A stretch of 39,987 nucleotides of DNA from Nitrospira sp. (GTDB taxonomy: Bacteria > Nitrospirota > Nitrospiria > Nitrospirales > Nitrospiraceae): NCBI GenBank assembly GCA_023248215.1, contig JAHFEW010000039.1, positions 1 to 39,987 on the forward strand, written 5' to 3'. The position numbers were made by a program, and so were the translations under genes. How positions within the stretch are numbered: the stretch's first letter is position 1; each line of letters starts with the position of its first letter. This document shows positions 15,840 through 25,288 of this stretch, piece by piece. A model generated the notes under the pieces. It had not been told where the DNA came from and searched no databases. It worked only from the letters and a program-made list of their open reading frames with translations.

Positions 15840-16957
15840 ACATCGTGATCGCAGCCGGTGGAACAGGCGGCCATCTCTACCCGGCCATTGCCGTGGCGCG
15901 GCAGTTTCTGCAGCGCGATCCCTCTACGCGTATCCTGTTCGTCGGCACGACGCGTGGCATCGAACGCAAGGTGTTGGCGCACGAGGGCTTTCCCTTGCAG
16001 TGCATCGCCGCCAACCCTTTGATGGGCAAGCGCCCCAGCGAGATCGTGAAGGCGCTGCTCACGTTGCCGGTGAGTCTGTGGCAATCGCTCAGGATTCTCA
16101 AGGCGCAGGGGGCTGATCTCGTGTTCGGGGTGGGCGGCTATACCAGCCCGGCGATGCTCGTGGCGGCATTTCTGCGACGAATCCCCGGGGTGATTCTTGA
16201 ACCGAACGCCTATCCCGGTATGGCCAATAAAGCGGTTGCGCCGCTCGTGCAGCGAATCTTTCTGGCCTTCGAATCGACCGTGCAATTCTTCGATCGACGC
16301 AAGGCCAGGGTGGTCGGGACACCCGTTCGTCAGGCATTCCTGGACGCACTGGAGCCGGATGCCGGACGAGTCGAGGAAGGCACCATGCGGCATCTGCTGA
16401 TTTTCGGCGGCAGTCAGGGAGCGAAGGCGATCAACTCGGCGGTGATTGAGGCGTTGCCATTGCTCGGCGCTATGAAAGACACACTGACTATCACGCATCA
16501 AACCGGTGAGGCCGACCACGCCCGGGTCGTCGCTGCGTACGAAAACGCCGGCATGCCTGCGCAGGTCGTCCCCTTCTTGTACGACATGCCGACGGTGCTT
16601 CGTACCGCTGACCTCGTGGTTTCCCGGGCCGGGGCCATGACGATTGCCGAACTGACCGTCTGCGGAAAACCGGCGATTCTGATTCCGCTCCCGACAGCGA
16701 TCTACAATCACCAGCTGCGTAATGCGGAGGTGATGGCCAAGGCCGGAGGAGCCGTGCTGTTGCCGCAAGCGGAGTTGACCGGCGCAGGACTGGCTCGAGC
16801 CATCATGGACATTTTGCGCGAGCCTCAGCGGCTTCAGACCATGAGTCGGCACAGTTGGAATATGCGACGCAGTGATGCGGCAGACACCATCGTTCGTGAG
16901 TGTTATGACGTCATAAGGAGGCGCCATGAGACCAGCGGGAGCGCTCGCGCCCTATGA
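15836..16957 (+). CDS. murG: Lipid II synthase MurG
   Basis: A 373-residue peripheral membrane GT-B glycosyltransferase that adds GlcNAc from UDP-GlcNAc to lipid I, making lipid II. The glycine-rich loop GGTGGHLYP is at 8-16. [14 protein letters not shown] and the HQTGEADH region follow, with the UDP-GlcNAc site [18 protein letters not shown] and then the loop [12 protein letters not shown]. The start overlaps the ftsW stop by four bases. A much longer open frame continuing upstream across ftsW is only a shadow. The 3' end overlaps murC by 32 bases and contains the murC ribosome binding site. Confidence 0.97.
   Translation: MNIVIAAGGTGGHLYPAIAVARQFLQRDPSTRILFVGTTRGIERKVLAHEGFPLQCIAANPLMGKRPSEIVKALLTLPVSLWQSLRILKAQGADLVFGVGGYTSPAMLVAAFLRRIPGVILEPNAYPGMANKAVAPLVQRIFLAFESTVQFFDRRKARVVGTPVRQAFLDALEPDAGRVEEGTMRHLLIFGGSQGAKAINSAVIEALPLLGAMKDTLTITHQTGEADHARVVAAYENAGMPAQVVPFLYDMPTVLRTADLVVSRAGAMTIAELTVCGKPAILIPLPTAIYNHQLRNAEVMAKAGGAVLLPQAELTGAGLARAIMDILREPQRLQTMSRHSWNMRRSDAADTIVRECYDVIRRRHETSGSARAL
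16903..16921 (+). promoter_or_regulatory. Palindrome abutting the murC ribosome binding site
   Basis: TTATGACGTCATAA (16903-16916) is a perfect 14 bp palindrome. Its last two bases overlap the strong Shine-Dalgarno AAGGAGG (16915-16921), four bases before the murC ATG at 16926. All of it lies inside the murG coding end. It could be chance, an operator, or a hairpin affecting access to the murC ribosome binding site. The ribosome binding site is why 16926 was kept as the murC start. Confidence 0.45.
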
Positions 16958-18428
16958 ACAACGAGAGCGGGAGGGACAGCGGAATGACAGGAGCGGCGTA
17001 CGCAAATTATTCCAGGCACAGGGACTAAGGCAGGCGGCGATGTTTAGGAAAACACAACATATTCATCTGGTGGGTATCGGCGGCTCTGGGATGAGCGGGA
17101 TTGCCGAAGTGTTGTTGACGCTCGGGTACAAGGTCAGCGGTTCGGATTTAACCCAGTCGGAAACCACGCACCGGCTCGAAGAGTTAGGCGGGCGCATTGC
17201 CATCGGCCACCAGGAGTCCAACATCGGTGAGGCGCAGGTGGTGGTGATCTCCTCCGCGGTGGCCGCCACCAATCCCGAAGTGATTGCGGCAAGAGCCAGG
17301 CAGATTCCCGTCATTCCGCGTGCCGAGATGTTGGCGGAATTGATGCGGTTGAAGTTTGGAGTGGCCATCGCCGGTGCCCATGGAAAGACGACGACGACCT
17401 CTATGGTGGCCAATGTGCTCGCCCAAGGCGGGTTGGACCCGACCATGGTGATCGGCGGCAAGGTGAATGCGCTCGGGAGTCATGCGCGGTTGGGACGGGG
17501 CGATCTTCTCATTGCGGAAGCCGATGAGAGCGATGGTTCATTCCTCCGCCTGGCGCCGACGATTGCGGCGGTGACGAATATCGATCGCGAGCATCTTGAC
17601 CACTACGGGACGATGGAGCGGCTCAACGACAGTTTTCTGGAATTCGTGAACAAGGTGCCGTTCTATGGTTTGGCCGTTCTGTGCGCTGACGATGAGCGGT
17701 TGCGGGAGTTGCTCCCGCGCGTCGTCAAGCGCTACCAGACCTACGGCTTACACGAACATCCCGGCCATGTGCCGGATTTTCGTGCGACCGACATCAGTCT
17801 GCGGCAGTGGGGTTCGGAGTTTCGCGTCTTTTTCCGTGGGCGAAATCTCGGACCGTTCCGGCTGGCCATCCCCGGCATCCACAACGTATCGAATTCGCTG
17901 ATTGCGATCGCCATCGGGTTGGAGTTGGAGATCCCCATCGATCTGATCAGGAAAGGCCTCGCGGCCTTTACCGGTGTGGAGCGGCGCTTCCATCTGCGCG
18001 GCGAGAAAGCCGGAATCATGGTCGTGGACGACTATGGACACCATCCGACCGAAGTACGGGCCACAATCGCGGCGGCGAAGCAAGGGTGGGATCGGCGCGT
18101 GGTGGTGCTGTTCCAGCCGCATCGCTACAGCCGTTCACGCGATCTGATGCAGGAATTTGCCCATGCGTTCGATCAAGCGGATGCGCTGTTCATGACGGAA
18201 ATCTATGCAGCCGGCGAACAGCCGATTCCCGGCGTGTCCGGTGAGAAACTGGTGGAGGCTGTGCGGGCAGCGGGTCATCCCTCGGCGACCTTTGTCGAAC
18301 GCAAAGAGAACTTGGCGGATCAGGTGCTGCCGACTCTGAAGTCCGGTGATCTCGTGATCACCCTCGGCGCAGGGGACATCTGGAAGGCGGGCCTGGCGAT
18401 TCTTGAACGGTTGCCGGCCTCAGCGTGA
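16926..18428 (+). CDS. murC: UDP-MurNAc:L-alanine ligase MurC
   Basis: A 500-residue Mur ligase that adds the first stem-peptide residue, L-Ala, to UDP-MurNAc. The substrate-domain motif [17 protein letters not shown] begins at residue 47, the ATP loop GAHGKTT is at 150-156, and [11 protein letters not shown] opens the C-terminal domain. The ATG at 16926 has a strong AAGGAGG but gives a 38-residue polar N-terminal extension. Most homologues begin at [10 protein letters not shown] (17040), whose upstream sequence is a weaker AGGC. Either may be used. It overlaps murG by 32 bases and is followed by murB after four bases. Confidence 0.96.
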   Translation: MRPAGALAPYEQREREGQRNDRSGVRKLFQAQGLRQAAMFRKTQHIHLVGIGGSGMSGIAEVLLTLGYKVSGSDLTQSETTHRLEELGGRIAIGHQESNIGEAQVVVISSAVAATNPEVIAARARQIPVIPRAEMLAELMRLKFGVAIAGAHGKTTTTSMVANVLAQGGLDPTMVIGGKVNALGSHARLGRGDLLIAEADESDGSFLRLAPTIAAVTNIDREHLDHYGTMERLNDSFLEFVNKVPFYGLAVLCADDERLRELLPRVVKRYQTYGLHEHPGHVPDFRATDISLRQWGSEFRVFFRGRNLGPFRLAIPGIHNVSNSLIAIAIGLELEIPIDLIRKGLAAFTGVERRFHLRGEKAGIMVVDDYGHHPTEVRATIAAAKQGWDRRVVVLFQPHRYSRSRDLMQEFAHAFDQADALFMTEIYAAGEQPIPGVSGEKLVEAVRAAGHPSATFVERKENLADQVLPTLKSGDLVITLGAGDIWKAGLAILERLPASA

Positions 18429-18432
18429 TGCT

Positions 18433-19377
18433 ATGCCCGAAACGGAGTCAGGTGCGGAGCGCAAGAATCGACCGACGAGGAGCAAGAAAGACTGGGAACG
18501 CATTCTTCAGGGAGTCCGGGGAACGGTCAGGTGTAATGCGTCGTTGCAGTCCTACACCTCATTCCGCATCGGTGGGCCCGCGGAGGTCCTGGTCGAACCG
18601 GCCGATGTGGACGACCTCTGCCGGGTGGTGGCACAGGCCCGTGCGGAAAAGATTCCGATCTTCGTCGTGGGCGGGACAAATCTGCTCGTGCGCGACGGCG
18701 GCATCCGCGGGATCGTCATCAGTCTGGTCAAATTCAAGGGAATCCGCCGGGAGGCGGATCATGTGCTCTATGCGGAAGGGGGCGTCGGGATGCCGACTCT
18801 GATCGGTTATGCGGTCCGTCGCTCGCTGGCTGGGTTGGAGTGGAGCGCCGGCATTCCGGGAACCGTCGCCGGCTGTGTCGTGATGAATGCGGGGACGCGA
18901 TTGGGAGAAATGAAGGATTCGGTGAAAGCCGTGCGCATGATCGACCCGCGCGGCCGGGTGGTGGACATTCCTGCGTCCGCTATCCCGTTCAGCTATCGGC
19001 GGGCACACTTGCCGCGTGGCATCGTGGCAGGGGTCTGGCTGCAACTGAGGCCCGGCGATCATGACCAGATTGAAACAACCGTGAAGGACTATCTGCAGTA
19101 TCGCAAAAACACCCAACCGTTGACGTTGCCGAGTGCCGGCTGCGTCTTCAAGAACCCTCCGCAGGATTCGGCCGGTCGCCTGGTCGAAGCGGCGGGTCTC
19201 AAAGGCGCTCGCATCGGCGATGCGCAGGTGTCGGAGAAACACGCGAACTTTATGGTGAACGTGGGCCATGCGCGCGCGTACGATGTCTTGGCCTTGATCA
19301 AGAAAGTCCGTACGGCGGTGAAAAAGGCATCGGGTGTGGCGTTGGAATTGGAGTTGAAGGTGGTCGGTCAGGCCTGA
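18433..19377 (+). CDS. murB: UDP-N-acetylenolpyruvoylglucosamine reductase MurB
   Basis: A 314-residue FAD enzyme that reduces the enolpyruvyl group to give UDP-MurNAc. FAD-binding motifs are visible: TSFRIGGPAEVLVEPADVDD, VVGGTNLLVRDGGIRG, and SAGIPGTVAGCVVMNAG. The proton-donor region reads SAGCVFKNPP, with Cys where E. coli has Ser229; Ser or Cys are both met in the family as I recall it. The compact C-terminal half suggests type II architecture. The ATG at 18433 is preferred over a TTG-initiated extension at 18403. It is transcribed directly after murC; ddl follows nine bases later. Confidence 0.95.
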   Translation: MPETESGAERKNRPTRSKKDWERILQGVRGTVRCNASLQSYTSFRIGGPAEVLVEPADVDDLCRVVAQARAEKIPIFVVGGTNLLVRDGGIRGIVISLVKFKGIRREADHVLYAEGGVGMPTLIGYAVRRSLAGLEWSAGIPGTVAGCVVMNAGTRLGEMKDSVKAVRMIDPRGRVVDIPASAIPFSYRRAHLPRGIVAGVWLQLRPGDHDQIETTVKDYLQYRKNTQPLTLPSAGCVFKNPPQDSAGRLVEAAGLKGARIGDAQVSEKHANFMVNVGHARAYDVLALIKKVRTAVKKASGVALELELKVVGQA

Positions 19378-19386
19378 CGCGGATCG

Positions 19387-20385
19387 ATGAAGGGAGTGGA
19401 TGTGACGGAACGGAAGCCGCTGACTCGTTCGAAAATCGGGGTGCTGATGGGAGGCCAGTCTTCGGAGCGCGAGGTGTCTCTCAAGACCGGCGAGGCCGTG
19501 TACCGTTCCCTGGTGAAAAGTGGCTATGATGCCGTGGCCATCGACGTCGGACCGGCGCTGTACCAGACCTTGCAGGAACAGTTGGTGGAGATTGCGTTTC
19601 TCGCATTGCATGGACCAGGCGGAGAGGACGGCGCGATTCAAGGATTCCTGGAGACGCTGGGTATTCCCTATACGGGTTCCGGGGTACGGGCCAGCGCCAT
19701 CGGCATGCACAAGGTGGTGACGAAGACGCAACTGGATGCCAATGGGATTCCGGTTCCGCGAGGGACGTCGGTGTTGCGGGGGACAGCTCCGACTCTGGGG
19801 CGCATACTCACCACCGGTAAGTTGAAGCTGCCCGTGGTCGTCAAGCCGGCGAGTCAGGGATCCACCATCGGAGTGACCATCGTCCGCAAGCCCTCGCAAT
19901 GGAAAGAGGCCCTTCGTCTGGCCCATCAGTACGACGAGGAGGCGATGGTCGAAGCCTTTATCCCGGGGCATGAAGTGACGCTGTCGCTCTTGGGTGGAGC
20001 CGATGGGGCGGTGACCGGGCTGCCGGCTGTTGAAATTGTCGCCCCGGACGGATTCTACGATTTCTCCGCCAAGTATGAGAAAGGTCGGACGCAGTATCTC
20101 TGCCCGGCGCCGCTGCCTGCCGCTGTGAGCCGACAGATTCGAGCCCTGGCCATTCAGACCTACCGGGTATTGGGGTGCAGTGGGGCCGCACGGGTCGATT
20201 TTCGTATTACGCCCAAAGGGAAGCCCTATGTGCTGGAAATCAACACCGTCCCAGGAATGACGGAGACGAGCCTCCTGCCATTGGCGGCGAGCAAGGCAGG
20301 GGTTTCGTACGACACATTGACCGAACACATTCTCCAGTCTGCGCTCCAGCGGGCCGGAGTCGGATCGTTTCGAGCGGTGAGGTAG
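19387..20385 (+). CDS. ddl: D-alanine--D-alanine ligase
   Basis: A 332-residue ATP-grasp enzyme that makes the D-Ala-D-Ala dipeptide used by MurF. Motifs are GVLMGGQSSEREVSLKTGEA near the start, LHGPGGEDGAIQGFLE, VKPASQGSTIGVT, and the metal/active-site ending LEINTVPGMTETSLLP. Two starts compete: ATG 19387, and GTG 19402, which has AAGGGAG (19390-19396) five bases upstream and fits the family N-terminus better. The ATG is given as the longer form. It sits between murB and ftsQ, as in many Gram-negative dcw clusters. Confidence 0.95.
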   Translation: MKGVDVTERKPLTRSKIGVLMGGQSSEREVSLKTGEAVYRSLVKSGYDAVAIDVGPALYQTLQEQLVEIAFLALHGPGGEDGAIQGFLETLGIPYTGSGVRASAIGMHKVVTKTQLDANGIPVPRGTSVLRGTAPTLGRILTTGKLKLPVVVKPASQGSTIGVTIVRKPSQWKEALRLAHQYDEEAMVEAFIPGHEVTLSLLGGADGAVTGLPAVEIVAPDGFYDFSAKYEKGRTQYLCPAPLPAAVSRQIRALAIQTYRVLGCSGAARVDFRITPKGKPYVLEINTVPGMTETSLLPLAASKAGVSYDTLTEHILQSALQRAGVGSFRAVR

Positions 20386-20387
20386 GG

Positions 20388-21257
20388 ATGTCCTTGCGGT
20401 GGCGCACAGCACGTGCAGGAAAACTGAATCCGCGGGCGAACGCGCGTTCGGAGTCTGCACTTGAGCGCCATAGGGGAGGTGAGACGGGCGGCTACTGGTC
20501 GAGGCTGGGGCGGGGGCTGCTGATATCCTTGCGGGTGATCGCCACTGTGACGGTCTTGGTGGGGGGCTGTTCGGGGCTGTTCGTCCTGGCCCGCGAATTG
20601 GGACCCCTCACGCGTGAGTGGTTTCTGGTGCGCTCGGTGTCCGTGAATGGCCTGCACCATGTGACCAGAAAAGAAGTGGTCAGCCGACTGGCGTTGAAAC
20701 CCGATACTGCGCTGTATTCCATCAATCCCTCGTGGCTGGCGGAACGGCTCAGGACCCATCCATGGATCAAAGACGCGACGGTGGCATTGAAGCCGTTGCA
20801 CGAAATTCATATCGACATCGTCGAGCGGGTGCCGGCGGTCGTGGTGCGCACCCTGACGGAAAATCTCCTGACCGATGCGGAGGGCTTCTTGCTGGCGCAT
20901 CTTGGGTCAACGGACGACCCGACCTTGCCGATTTTATCCGGTGTCGACGGGAAGCGGCTGGTGCAGGGCAAACCTGAGGATCGGCGTGCGGTCCACGTCG
21001 GCGCGGCCTTGGCTCGCATGGTGGGGCAGACGACCGGCGGGCGTCCGGACATCAATGTGGGGAACCTCAACAATCTGGTCGTGGTGGTGCAGGGCGTCAC
21101 ATTCCAGTTCAGCGAATCATCGATGGATCAACAGTGGTCTCGGTTTCTCACAATGCGGCCTGCGCTGCGTGACGTGGCCTTTGACGGCGAGGGCGCCAGG
21201 GCGAATGAAATCGATCTTCGCTTTGCCGACCGCGTCATTGTTCGGGGAAGGGGGTGA
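20388..21257 (+). CDS. ftsQ: Cell division protein FtsQ
   Basis: A 289-residue bitopic protein: a basic cytoplasmic N-terminus, one membrane helix around residues 43-68 (ISLRVIATVTVLVGGCSGLF), then a periplasmic POTRA domain. The POTRA begins VRSVSVNGLHHVTRKEVVSR and includes HPWIKDATVALKPLHEIHI. A beta-rich FtsQ domain follows. FtsQ bridges early and late divisome proteins through FtsL/FtsB. The ATG at 20388 lies two bases after the ddl stop; the longer frame upstream runs across ddl and is noise. Its stop overlaps the ftsA start (GTGA). Confidence 0.93.
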   Translation: MSLRWRTARAGKLNPRANARSESALERHRGGETGGYWSRLGRGLLISLRVIATVTVLVGGCSGLFVLARELGPLTREWFLVRSVSVNGLHHVTRKEVVSRLALKPDTALYSINPSWLAERLRTHPWIKDATVALKPLHEIHIDIVERVPAVVVRTLTENLLTDAEGFLLAHLGSTDDPTLPILSGVDGKRLVQGKPEDRRAVHVGAALARMVGQTTGGRPDINVGNLNNLVVVVQGVTFQFSESSMDQQWSRFLTMRPALRDVAFDGEGARANEIDLRFADRVIVRGRG

Positions 21258-22498
21258 GCCGAGTGTCTAAGCGGGATCATATCCTGGTCGGACTCGACAT
21301 CGGGACCACCAAGATTTGTGCGATTGTCGCCGAAGTGCCGGAGGAGGGCCCGCTGAACATCATCGGTGTCGGCTCCTGCCCATCGCGCGGGCTTCGCAAG
21401 GGTGTGGTGGTCAATATCGAAAGTACGGTGGAGTCGATCAAGAAGGCGGTCGAAGAAGCGGAACTCATGGCGGCGGTGCAGATCAATTCCGTCTATACGG
21501 GCATCGCGGGCAGCCATATTTCTGGAGAAAACCTCAAAGGTGTGGTCGCCCTCAAAAAGCAGGAAGTCACGCGGGATGACATCAGCCGTGCGGTGGAGAG
21601 TGCACGAACCCTTGCGGTGATTCCGCATGAGCGACGGATTCTGCATGTGCTGCCACGCGAATTCATGGTCGATGACCAGGAAGGTGTTCGTGAGCCGCTG
21701 GGCATGTCGGGCAACCGGCTCGAAGTGAACGTGCATGTGATCACCGGCGCGGTGACGTCGGCGCAGAACATCATCAAGAGTGTGAATCGGGCGGGACTCG
21801 ACGTGGTGGACATTATCCTGCAGCCGCTCGCGTCGAGCGAGGCCGTGCTCAGTGCGGAAGAACGCGAGTTGGGTGTGGCCATGGTCGACCTGGGCGGCGG
21901 CACGACCGATTTGGCGATCTTTCTCGACGGCAGTATCCGGCATACGGCGGTGCTTCCGATCGGTGGGCAGAATCTGACTAAGGACTTGGCGATCGGTCTG
22001 CTGACCTCGCAAACCGACGCGGAAAAAATCAAAGTGCAGCATGGGATTGCTCGTACCGACCTGGTGCATGGACATCAGACCGTGGAAGTCCCCTCCGTGG
22101 GCGATCGCCCACCGCGCCAGTTCACCCGCCGCGATATCGCCGAAATTCTCGAACCGCGCGTCGAGGAGATGTTCGATTTGGTCAAACGAGAAATCGTGCG
22201 GGCCGGGTACGAAGGGATGTTGGGAGCCGGCGTCGTCATCACGGGCGGCACCTCCCTGTTGGAAGGGATGCCGGATGCGGCGGAGCGAGGGTTGAATCTC
22301 CCGGCTCGGCGGGGCATGCCGACGGGCATCGGCGGGTTACGCGATATCGTGAGCAATCCGATGCATGCGACCGGCGTGGGGCTGCTCCTGCATGCGCGCC
22401 AGCATGCCGACAATTTGGAAGCCGCCGGCATTCGTCACGGCAAAGGCTTGGGGAAAGTGTTCGATCGCATGCGATCGTGGATGTTTGAGTTTTTCTAA
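21254..22498 (+). CDS. ftsA: Cell division protein FtsA
   Basis: A 414-residue actin-like ATPase that tethers FtsZ filaments to the membrane. Phosphate loop 1 is VGLDIGTTKICAIVAE, the 1C subdomain carries SGHIS-like SHISGENLKG, phosphate loop 2 is VDLGGGTTDLAIF, and the adenosine motif is VVITGGTSLLEGM. The C-terminal KVFDRMRSWMFEFF is an amphipathic helix, the expected membrane-targeting sequence. It starts with GTG at 21254, overlapping the ftsQ stop; another GTG lies three codons on. A 54 bp gap separates it from ftsZ. Confidence 0.97.
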   Translation: MSRVSKRDHILVGLDIGTTKICAIVAEVPEEGPLNIIGVGSCPSRGLRKGVVVNIESTVESIKKAVEEAELMAAVQINSVYTGIAGSHISGENLKGVVALKKQEVTRDDISRAVESARTLAVIPHERRILHVLPREFMVDDQEGVREPLGMSGNRLEVNVHVITGAVTSAQNIIKSVNRAGLDVVDIILQPLASSEAVLSAEERELGVAMVDLGGGTTDLAIFLDGSIRHTAVLPIGGQNLTKDLAIGLLTSQTDAEKIKVQHGIARTDLVHGHQTVEVPSVGDRPPRQFTRRDIAEILEPRVEEMFDLVKREIVRAGYEGMLGAGVVITGGTSLLEGMPDAAERGLNLPARRGMPTGIGGLRDIVSNPMHATGVGLLLHARQHADNLEAAGIRHGKGLGKVFDRMRSWMFEFF

Positions 22499-22552
22499 CG
22501 TTCGCGGGCGGCATGATGCCGCGTCCGCGCCATCGTCAAGGGAGGTGCCACG

Positions 22553-23755
22553 ATGTTTTCATTCCAAGAAGAACCCCAGTCACCCGTCCGCATCAAGGTG
22601 ATCGGTGTCGGAGGGGCCGGTTGCAATGCCGTCAATACCATGATTACCGGCGGACTGTGCCGGGTCGATTTCGTGGCCGCCAACACGGACGTGCAGGCAC
22701 TTGAGCGGTCCCATGCCTCCTATAAGATTCAGATCGGTCCGGAGCGGACCCGCGGCCTCGGCGCCGGCGCCAAGCCGGAAGTGGGGCGCGACGCCGCGCT
22801 GGAGAGCAAGGATGAGATTCGTGAGAGTCTGGTCGGCGCAGACATGGTGTTTGTCACTGCGGGCATGGGTGGCGGGACCGGCACAGGGGCTGCCCCGATC
22901 GTGGCGAGCATTGCGCGTGAGTTGGGGATTCTGACGGTCGCGGTCGTCACGAAGCCCTTTCAGTATGAAGGTCACCGACGGATGAGCCATGCCGAAGAGG
23001 GCATTCGCGATCTCGGTCGGCATGTCGATACTCTGCTGATTATCCCGAATCAGCGGTTGCTCGGCATCGTCGACAAGGCGACGCCATTGCTGGATGCCTT
23101 CAAGGTGGCGGACGATGTGTTGCGCCAAGCCATTCAGGGTATCGCCGACGTGATTACGACCATCGGGTTGGTGAACGTCGACTTTGCCGACGTGCGGACC
23201 ATCATGGCCCACACGGGACGCGCGGTCATGGGCATGGGAATCGGGCGCGGCGCCAATCGGGCGCAAGAGGCGGCGCAGCAAGCGATTTGCAGCCCCTTGC
23301 TCGAAGAGGGCAGTGTGGAAGGCGCGCGTGGGGTGTTGTTGAATATCACGGGCGGCCCGAACATGTCGCTGCATGAAGTGGAAGAAGCGGCCTCGATCGT
23401 GCAACATGCGGCGGATGCCGAGGCGAACATTATCGTCGGACAAGTCATCAACCCCGAGATCGGCGACGACCTGATCGTGACCGTCATTGCGACGGGATTC
23501 GAGCGGGAAGAAGCACCGGTCGTCCGGCCGGTGACTGCTGCTGAACGCCCAGCGGTGCGGACTCCCAACGGACGCCCCGCGCAGCAGGTCTTGACGGGTG
23601 TGCATCCCTCGGGATCGGATCGACCCCATAAAGATCTAGATCGCCCGACCTTTCTTCGGCGCATGGGCGAGCAGCGGGAAGCCGTGGAACGGGTGGCGGT
23701 GGTCGGCGACGACGAGTGGGATGTGCCGACCTTCCTGCGGAAGCAGGCCGATTAA
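22553..23755 (+). CDS. ftsZ: Cell division GTPase FtsZ
   Basis: A 400-residue tubulin homologue that forms the cytokinetic ring. The nucleotide-binding start is [16 protein letters not shown], the tubulin signature GGGTGTG is at 106-112, and the T7 catalytic loop NVDFADV is at 208-214. After a variable linker the C-terminal peptide [11 protein letters not shown] (388-398) is the expected FtsA-binding tail. A second similar peptide, [10 protein letters not shown], occurs 27 residues earlier (361-370). GGAGGTG (22541-22547) gives a strong ribosome binding site six bases ahead of the ATG, consistent with high expression compared with its neighbours. Confidence 0.98.
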   Translation: MFSFQEEPQSPVRIKVIGVGGAGCNAVNTMITGGLCRVDFVAANTDVQALERSHASYKIQIGPERTRGLGAGAKPEVGRDAALESKDEIRESLVGADMVFVTAGMGGGTGTGAAPIVASIARELGILTVAVVTKPFQYEGHRRMSHAEEGIRDLGRHVDTLLIIPNQRLLGIVDKATPLLDAFKVADDVLRQAIQGIADVITTIGLVNVDFADVRTIMAHTGRAVMGMGIGRGANRAQEAAQQAICSPLLEEGSVEGARGVLLNITGGPNMSLHEVEEAASIVQHAADAEANIIVGQVINPEIGDDLIVTVIATGFEREEAPVVRPVTAAERPAVRTPNGRPAQQVLTGVHPSGSDRPHKDLDRPTFLRRMGEQREAVERVAVVGDDEWDVPTFLRKQAD

Positions 23756-23792
23756 GTTACCCTCGTCGAAATCTGTGAGGCAGAGAGGCACG

Positions 23793-24530
23793 ATGGCTTC
23801 CGCGGTGATTACCGTCCCTTCGTTTGCGACGAACGAGGATGGCGTGGAACACTTTTTCGGGACCCGGATGTCGTCCGTCTCGGTGACGCCGGGTCGTTCC
23901 TCTACGACCCAGGGTACGCGTGGGGATCGTGCGGCGACGGTCATGCTGTCGGTCAAACAGGTGCATGGCACGGATGCCCTGGTCGTGGATCAGCCGATCC
24001 GGCAAGGAGAGTCATTCGAAGGAGGCTGGGACGCGCTGGTCACCAATCAGCCTGGGGTGATGGTGACCGTGCGGACTGCGGATTGTGTTCCGGTGCTCTT
24101 GCACGACCCTGTGCAACGGGTGGTCGCGGCGGTGCATGCTGGTTGGCGCGGTGCGGTTGCCGGGATCGTGCCGAGGACCGTGGCGTTGCTCGTCAGGCGA
24201 TTCGGGGCCACCGCCGAGCGACTGCGGATGGCGATCGGTCCCTCCGCCGGCCCCTGCTGTTACGAGGTGGACGAGCCGGTGCTGGCGCGGTTACGTGAGG
24301 CCTTTCCCGAGTGGCGGTCTGTCGTGGAGCCGGTGGGGACACAGAAGGCCCATCTCGATCTGCGTGCGTTTGTGCGGCGGCAAGGGCTTGCGGATGGGCT
24401 GCAAGCGGAACGGATTGTGACGGTCAATGCCTGTACGATCTGCCATCCCGACCTGTTTTTCAGCTACCGTCGCGAGGGTGTGGTGAAGGCCACGATGGTC
24501 AGCGGGATTGCGCTCGTGCCTCACCGGTAG
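23793..24530 (+). CDS. pgeF: PgeF/YfiH family protein (multicopper-polyphenol-oxidase-like, LACC1 fold)
   Basis: A 245-residue protein of the DUF152/YfiH family. Zinc-binding and active-site motifs are intact: KQVHG, RTADCVPVLL (Cys), HAGWRG (His), GPSAGPCCYEV, and the final CTICHPDLFFSYRREG. Members act as purine nucleoside phosphorylases/deaminases in the LACC1 group. E. coli PgeF (YfiH) is reported to clear a mis-made UDP-MurNAc-L-Ser species, which would suit its place behind the mur genes. The start at 23793 is chosen because AGAGAGG lies a few bases upstream; the longer frame overlaps ftsZ. The exact substrate here is unproven. Confidence 0.9.
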   Translation: MASAVITVPSFATNEDGVEHFFGTRMSSVSVTPGRSSTTQGTRGDRAATVMLSVKQVHGTDALVVDQPIRQGESFEGGWDALVTNQPGVMVTVRTADCVPVLLHDPVQRVVAAVHAGWRGAVAGIVPRTVALLVRRFGATAERLRMAIGPSAGPCCYEVDEPVLARLREAFPEWRSVVEPVGTQKAHLDLRAFVRRQGLADGLQAERIVTVNACTICHPDLFFSYRREGVVKATMVSGIALVPHR

Positions 24531-24580
24531 TCGCCCGGGTCGCTCGACTGCGGCGTCGATTCGCAGGGGTTGGTGGCGGG

Positions 24581-25288
24581 ATGGATACAGAGCCGGACAC
24601 GATTGCCGCTCGGGTTCGAACGGTGCGCGACGAGATTCATCGCGCAGCCATCCGTACGGGTCGCGTACCGGACACAATTCGGCTTGTGGCGGTTTCCAAG
24701 ACTGTCTCCGTCGAGCGTTTGCGTGAGGCGGTGGATGCCGGGATTCGGCATGTTGGAGAAAATCGCCTCCAGGAAGCGTTGCCGAAAATCGAGGCATTAG
24801 GGCGCGACGGTGTGGTGTGGCATTTTATCGGGGCCTTGCAGCGGCGCAAGGTGAAGTCGGTCGTGGGTCGATTTGACACGATCCATTCAGTCGACAGCCT
24901 CGCACTGGCGGAAGAGATCGACCGGCGCGCTCAGGAAGCGAGTCTCCGTCAACGCGTCCTATTGGAAGTGAATCTCGGGGGAGAGGTCAGCAAGGAAGGG
25001 TTTGAGCCGGGGGCTCTTGTAGCGGTTCTGTCATCTCTGAACGGGTTGAAGCATCTGGACATTCGCGGCCTCACGGCCATCCCGCCGCCCAGTCCCACAG
25101 CGGAGGACGCGCGTCCCTACTTCCGACAGCTCCGAGAATTGGCGCAGAGATTGACAGCGCAAGGCTGCGGGAACATTAATATGCAAGAGTTGTCGATGGG
25201 CATGTCCCACGACTATCAGGTGGCCGTTGAAGAGGGTGCCACGTACGTGCGAGTGGGAACTGCTATTTTTGGAGCACGATGTGACTAG
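24581..25288 (+). CDS. yggS: Pyridoxal-phosphate homeostasis protein YggS (YlmE/PLPBP)
   Basis: A 235-residue single-domain PLP-binding protein with an alanine-racemase-like barrel. The cofactor lysine is in LVAVSKTVS (Lys40). HVGENRLQEALPKIE, HFIGALQRRKVK (usually HFIGxLQxNK), LLEVNLGGEVSKEGF and LSMGMSHDYQVAVEEGAT are all family hallmarks. It buffers PLP in the cytoplasm and affects amino-acid pools. It is a usual neighbour of proC and yggT, and in Gram-positives it is ylmE behind ftsZ. The ATG at 24581 matches the usual N-terminus; the longer frame overlaps pgeF. Confidence 0.94.
   Translation: MDTEPDTIAARVRTVRDEIHRAAIRTGRVPDTIRLVAVSKTVSVERLREAVDAGIRHVGENRLQEALPKIEALGRDGVVWHFIGALQRRKVKSVVGRFDTIHSVDSLALAEEIDRRAQEASLRQRVLLEVNLGGEVSKEGFEPGALVAVLSSLNGLKHLDIRGLTAIPPPSPTAEDARPYFRQLRELAQRLTAQGCGNINMQELSMGMSHDYQVAVEEGATYVRVGTAIFGARCD

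Noticed and set aside
15707-16927. A 406-codon minus-strand frame opposite murG
   Set aside because: Antisense shadow with His/Arg-rich composition; MurG is complete on the plus strand.
14603-16957. A continuous 784-codon plus-strand frame spanning ftsW and murG
   Set aside because: Only the part from 15836 is a real protein (MurG). The first 411 codons read ftsW out of frame and encode a Gly/Arg-rich sequence with no family, while FtsW itself is fully conserved in the other frame.
18559-20460. A 633-codon minus-strand frame opposite murB and ddl
   Set aside because: High GC leaves long antisense frames open. The translation is Arg/His-rich and low in complexity, and both plus-strand genes are intact.
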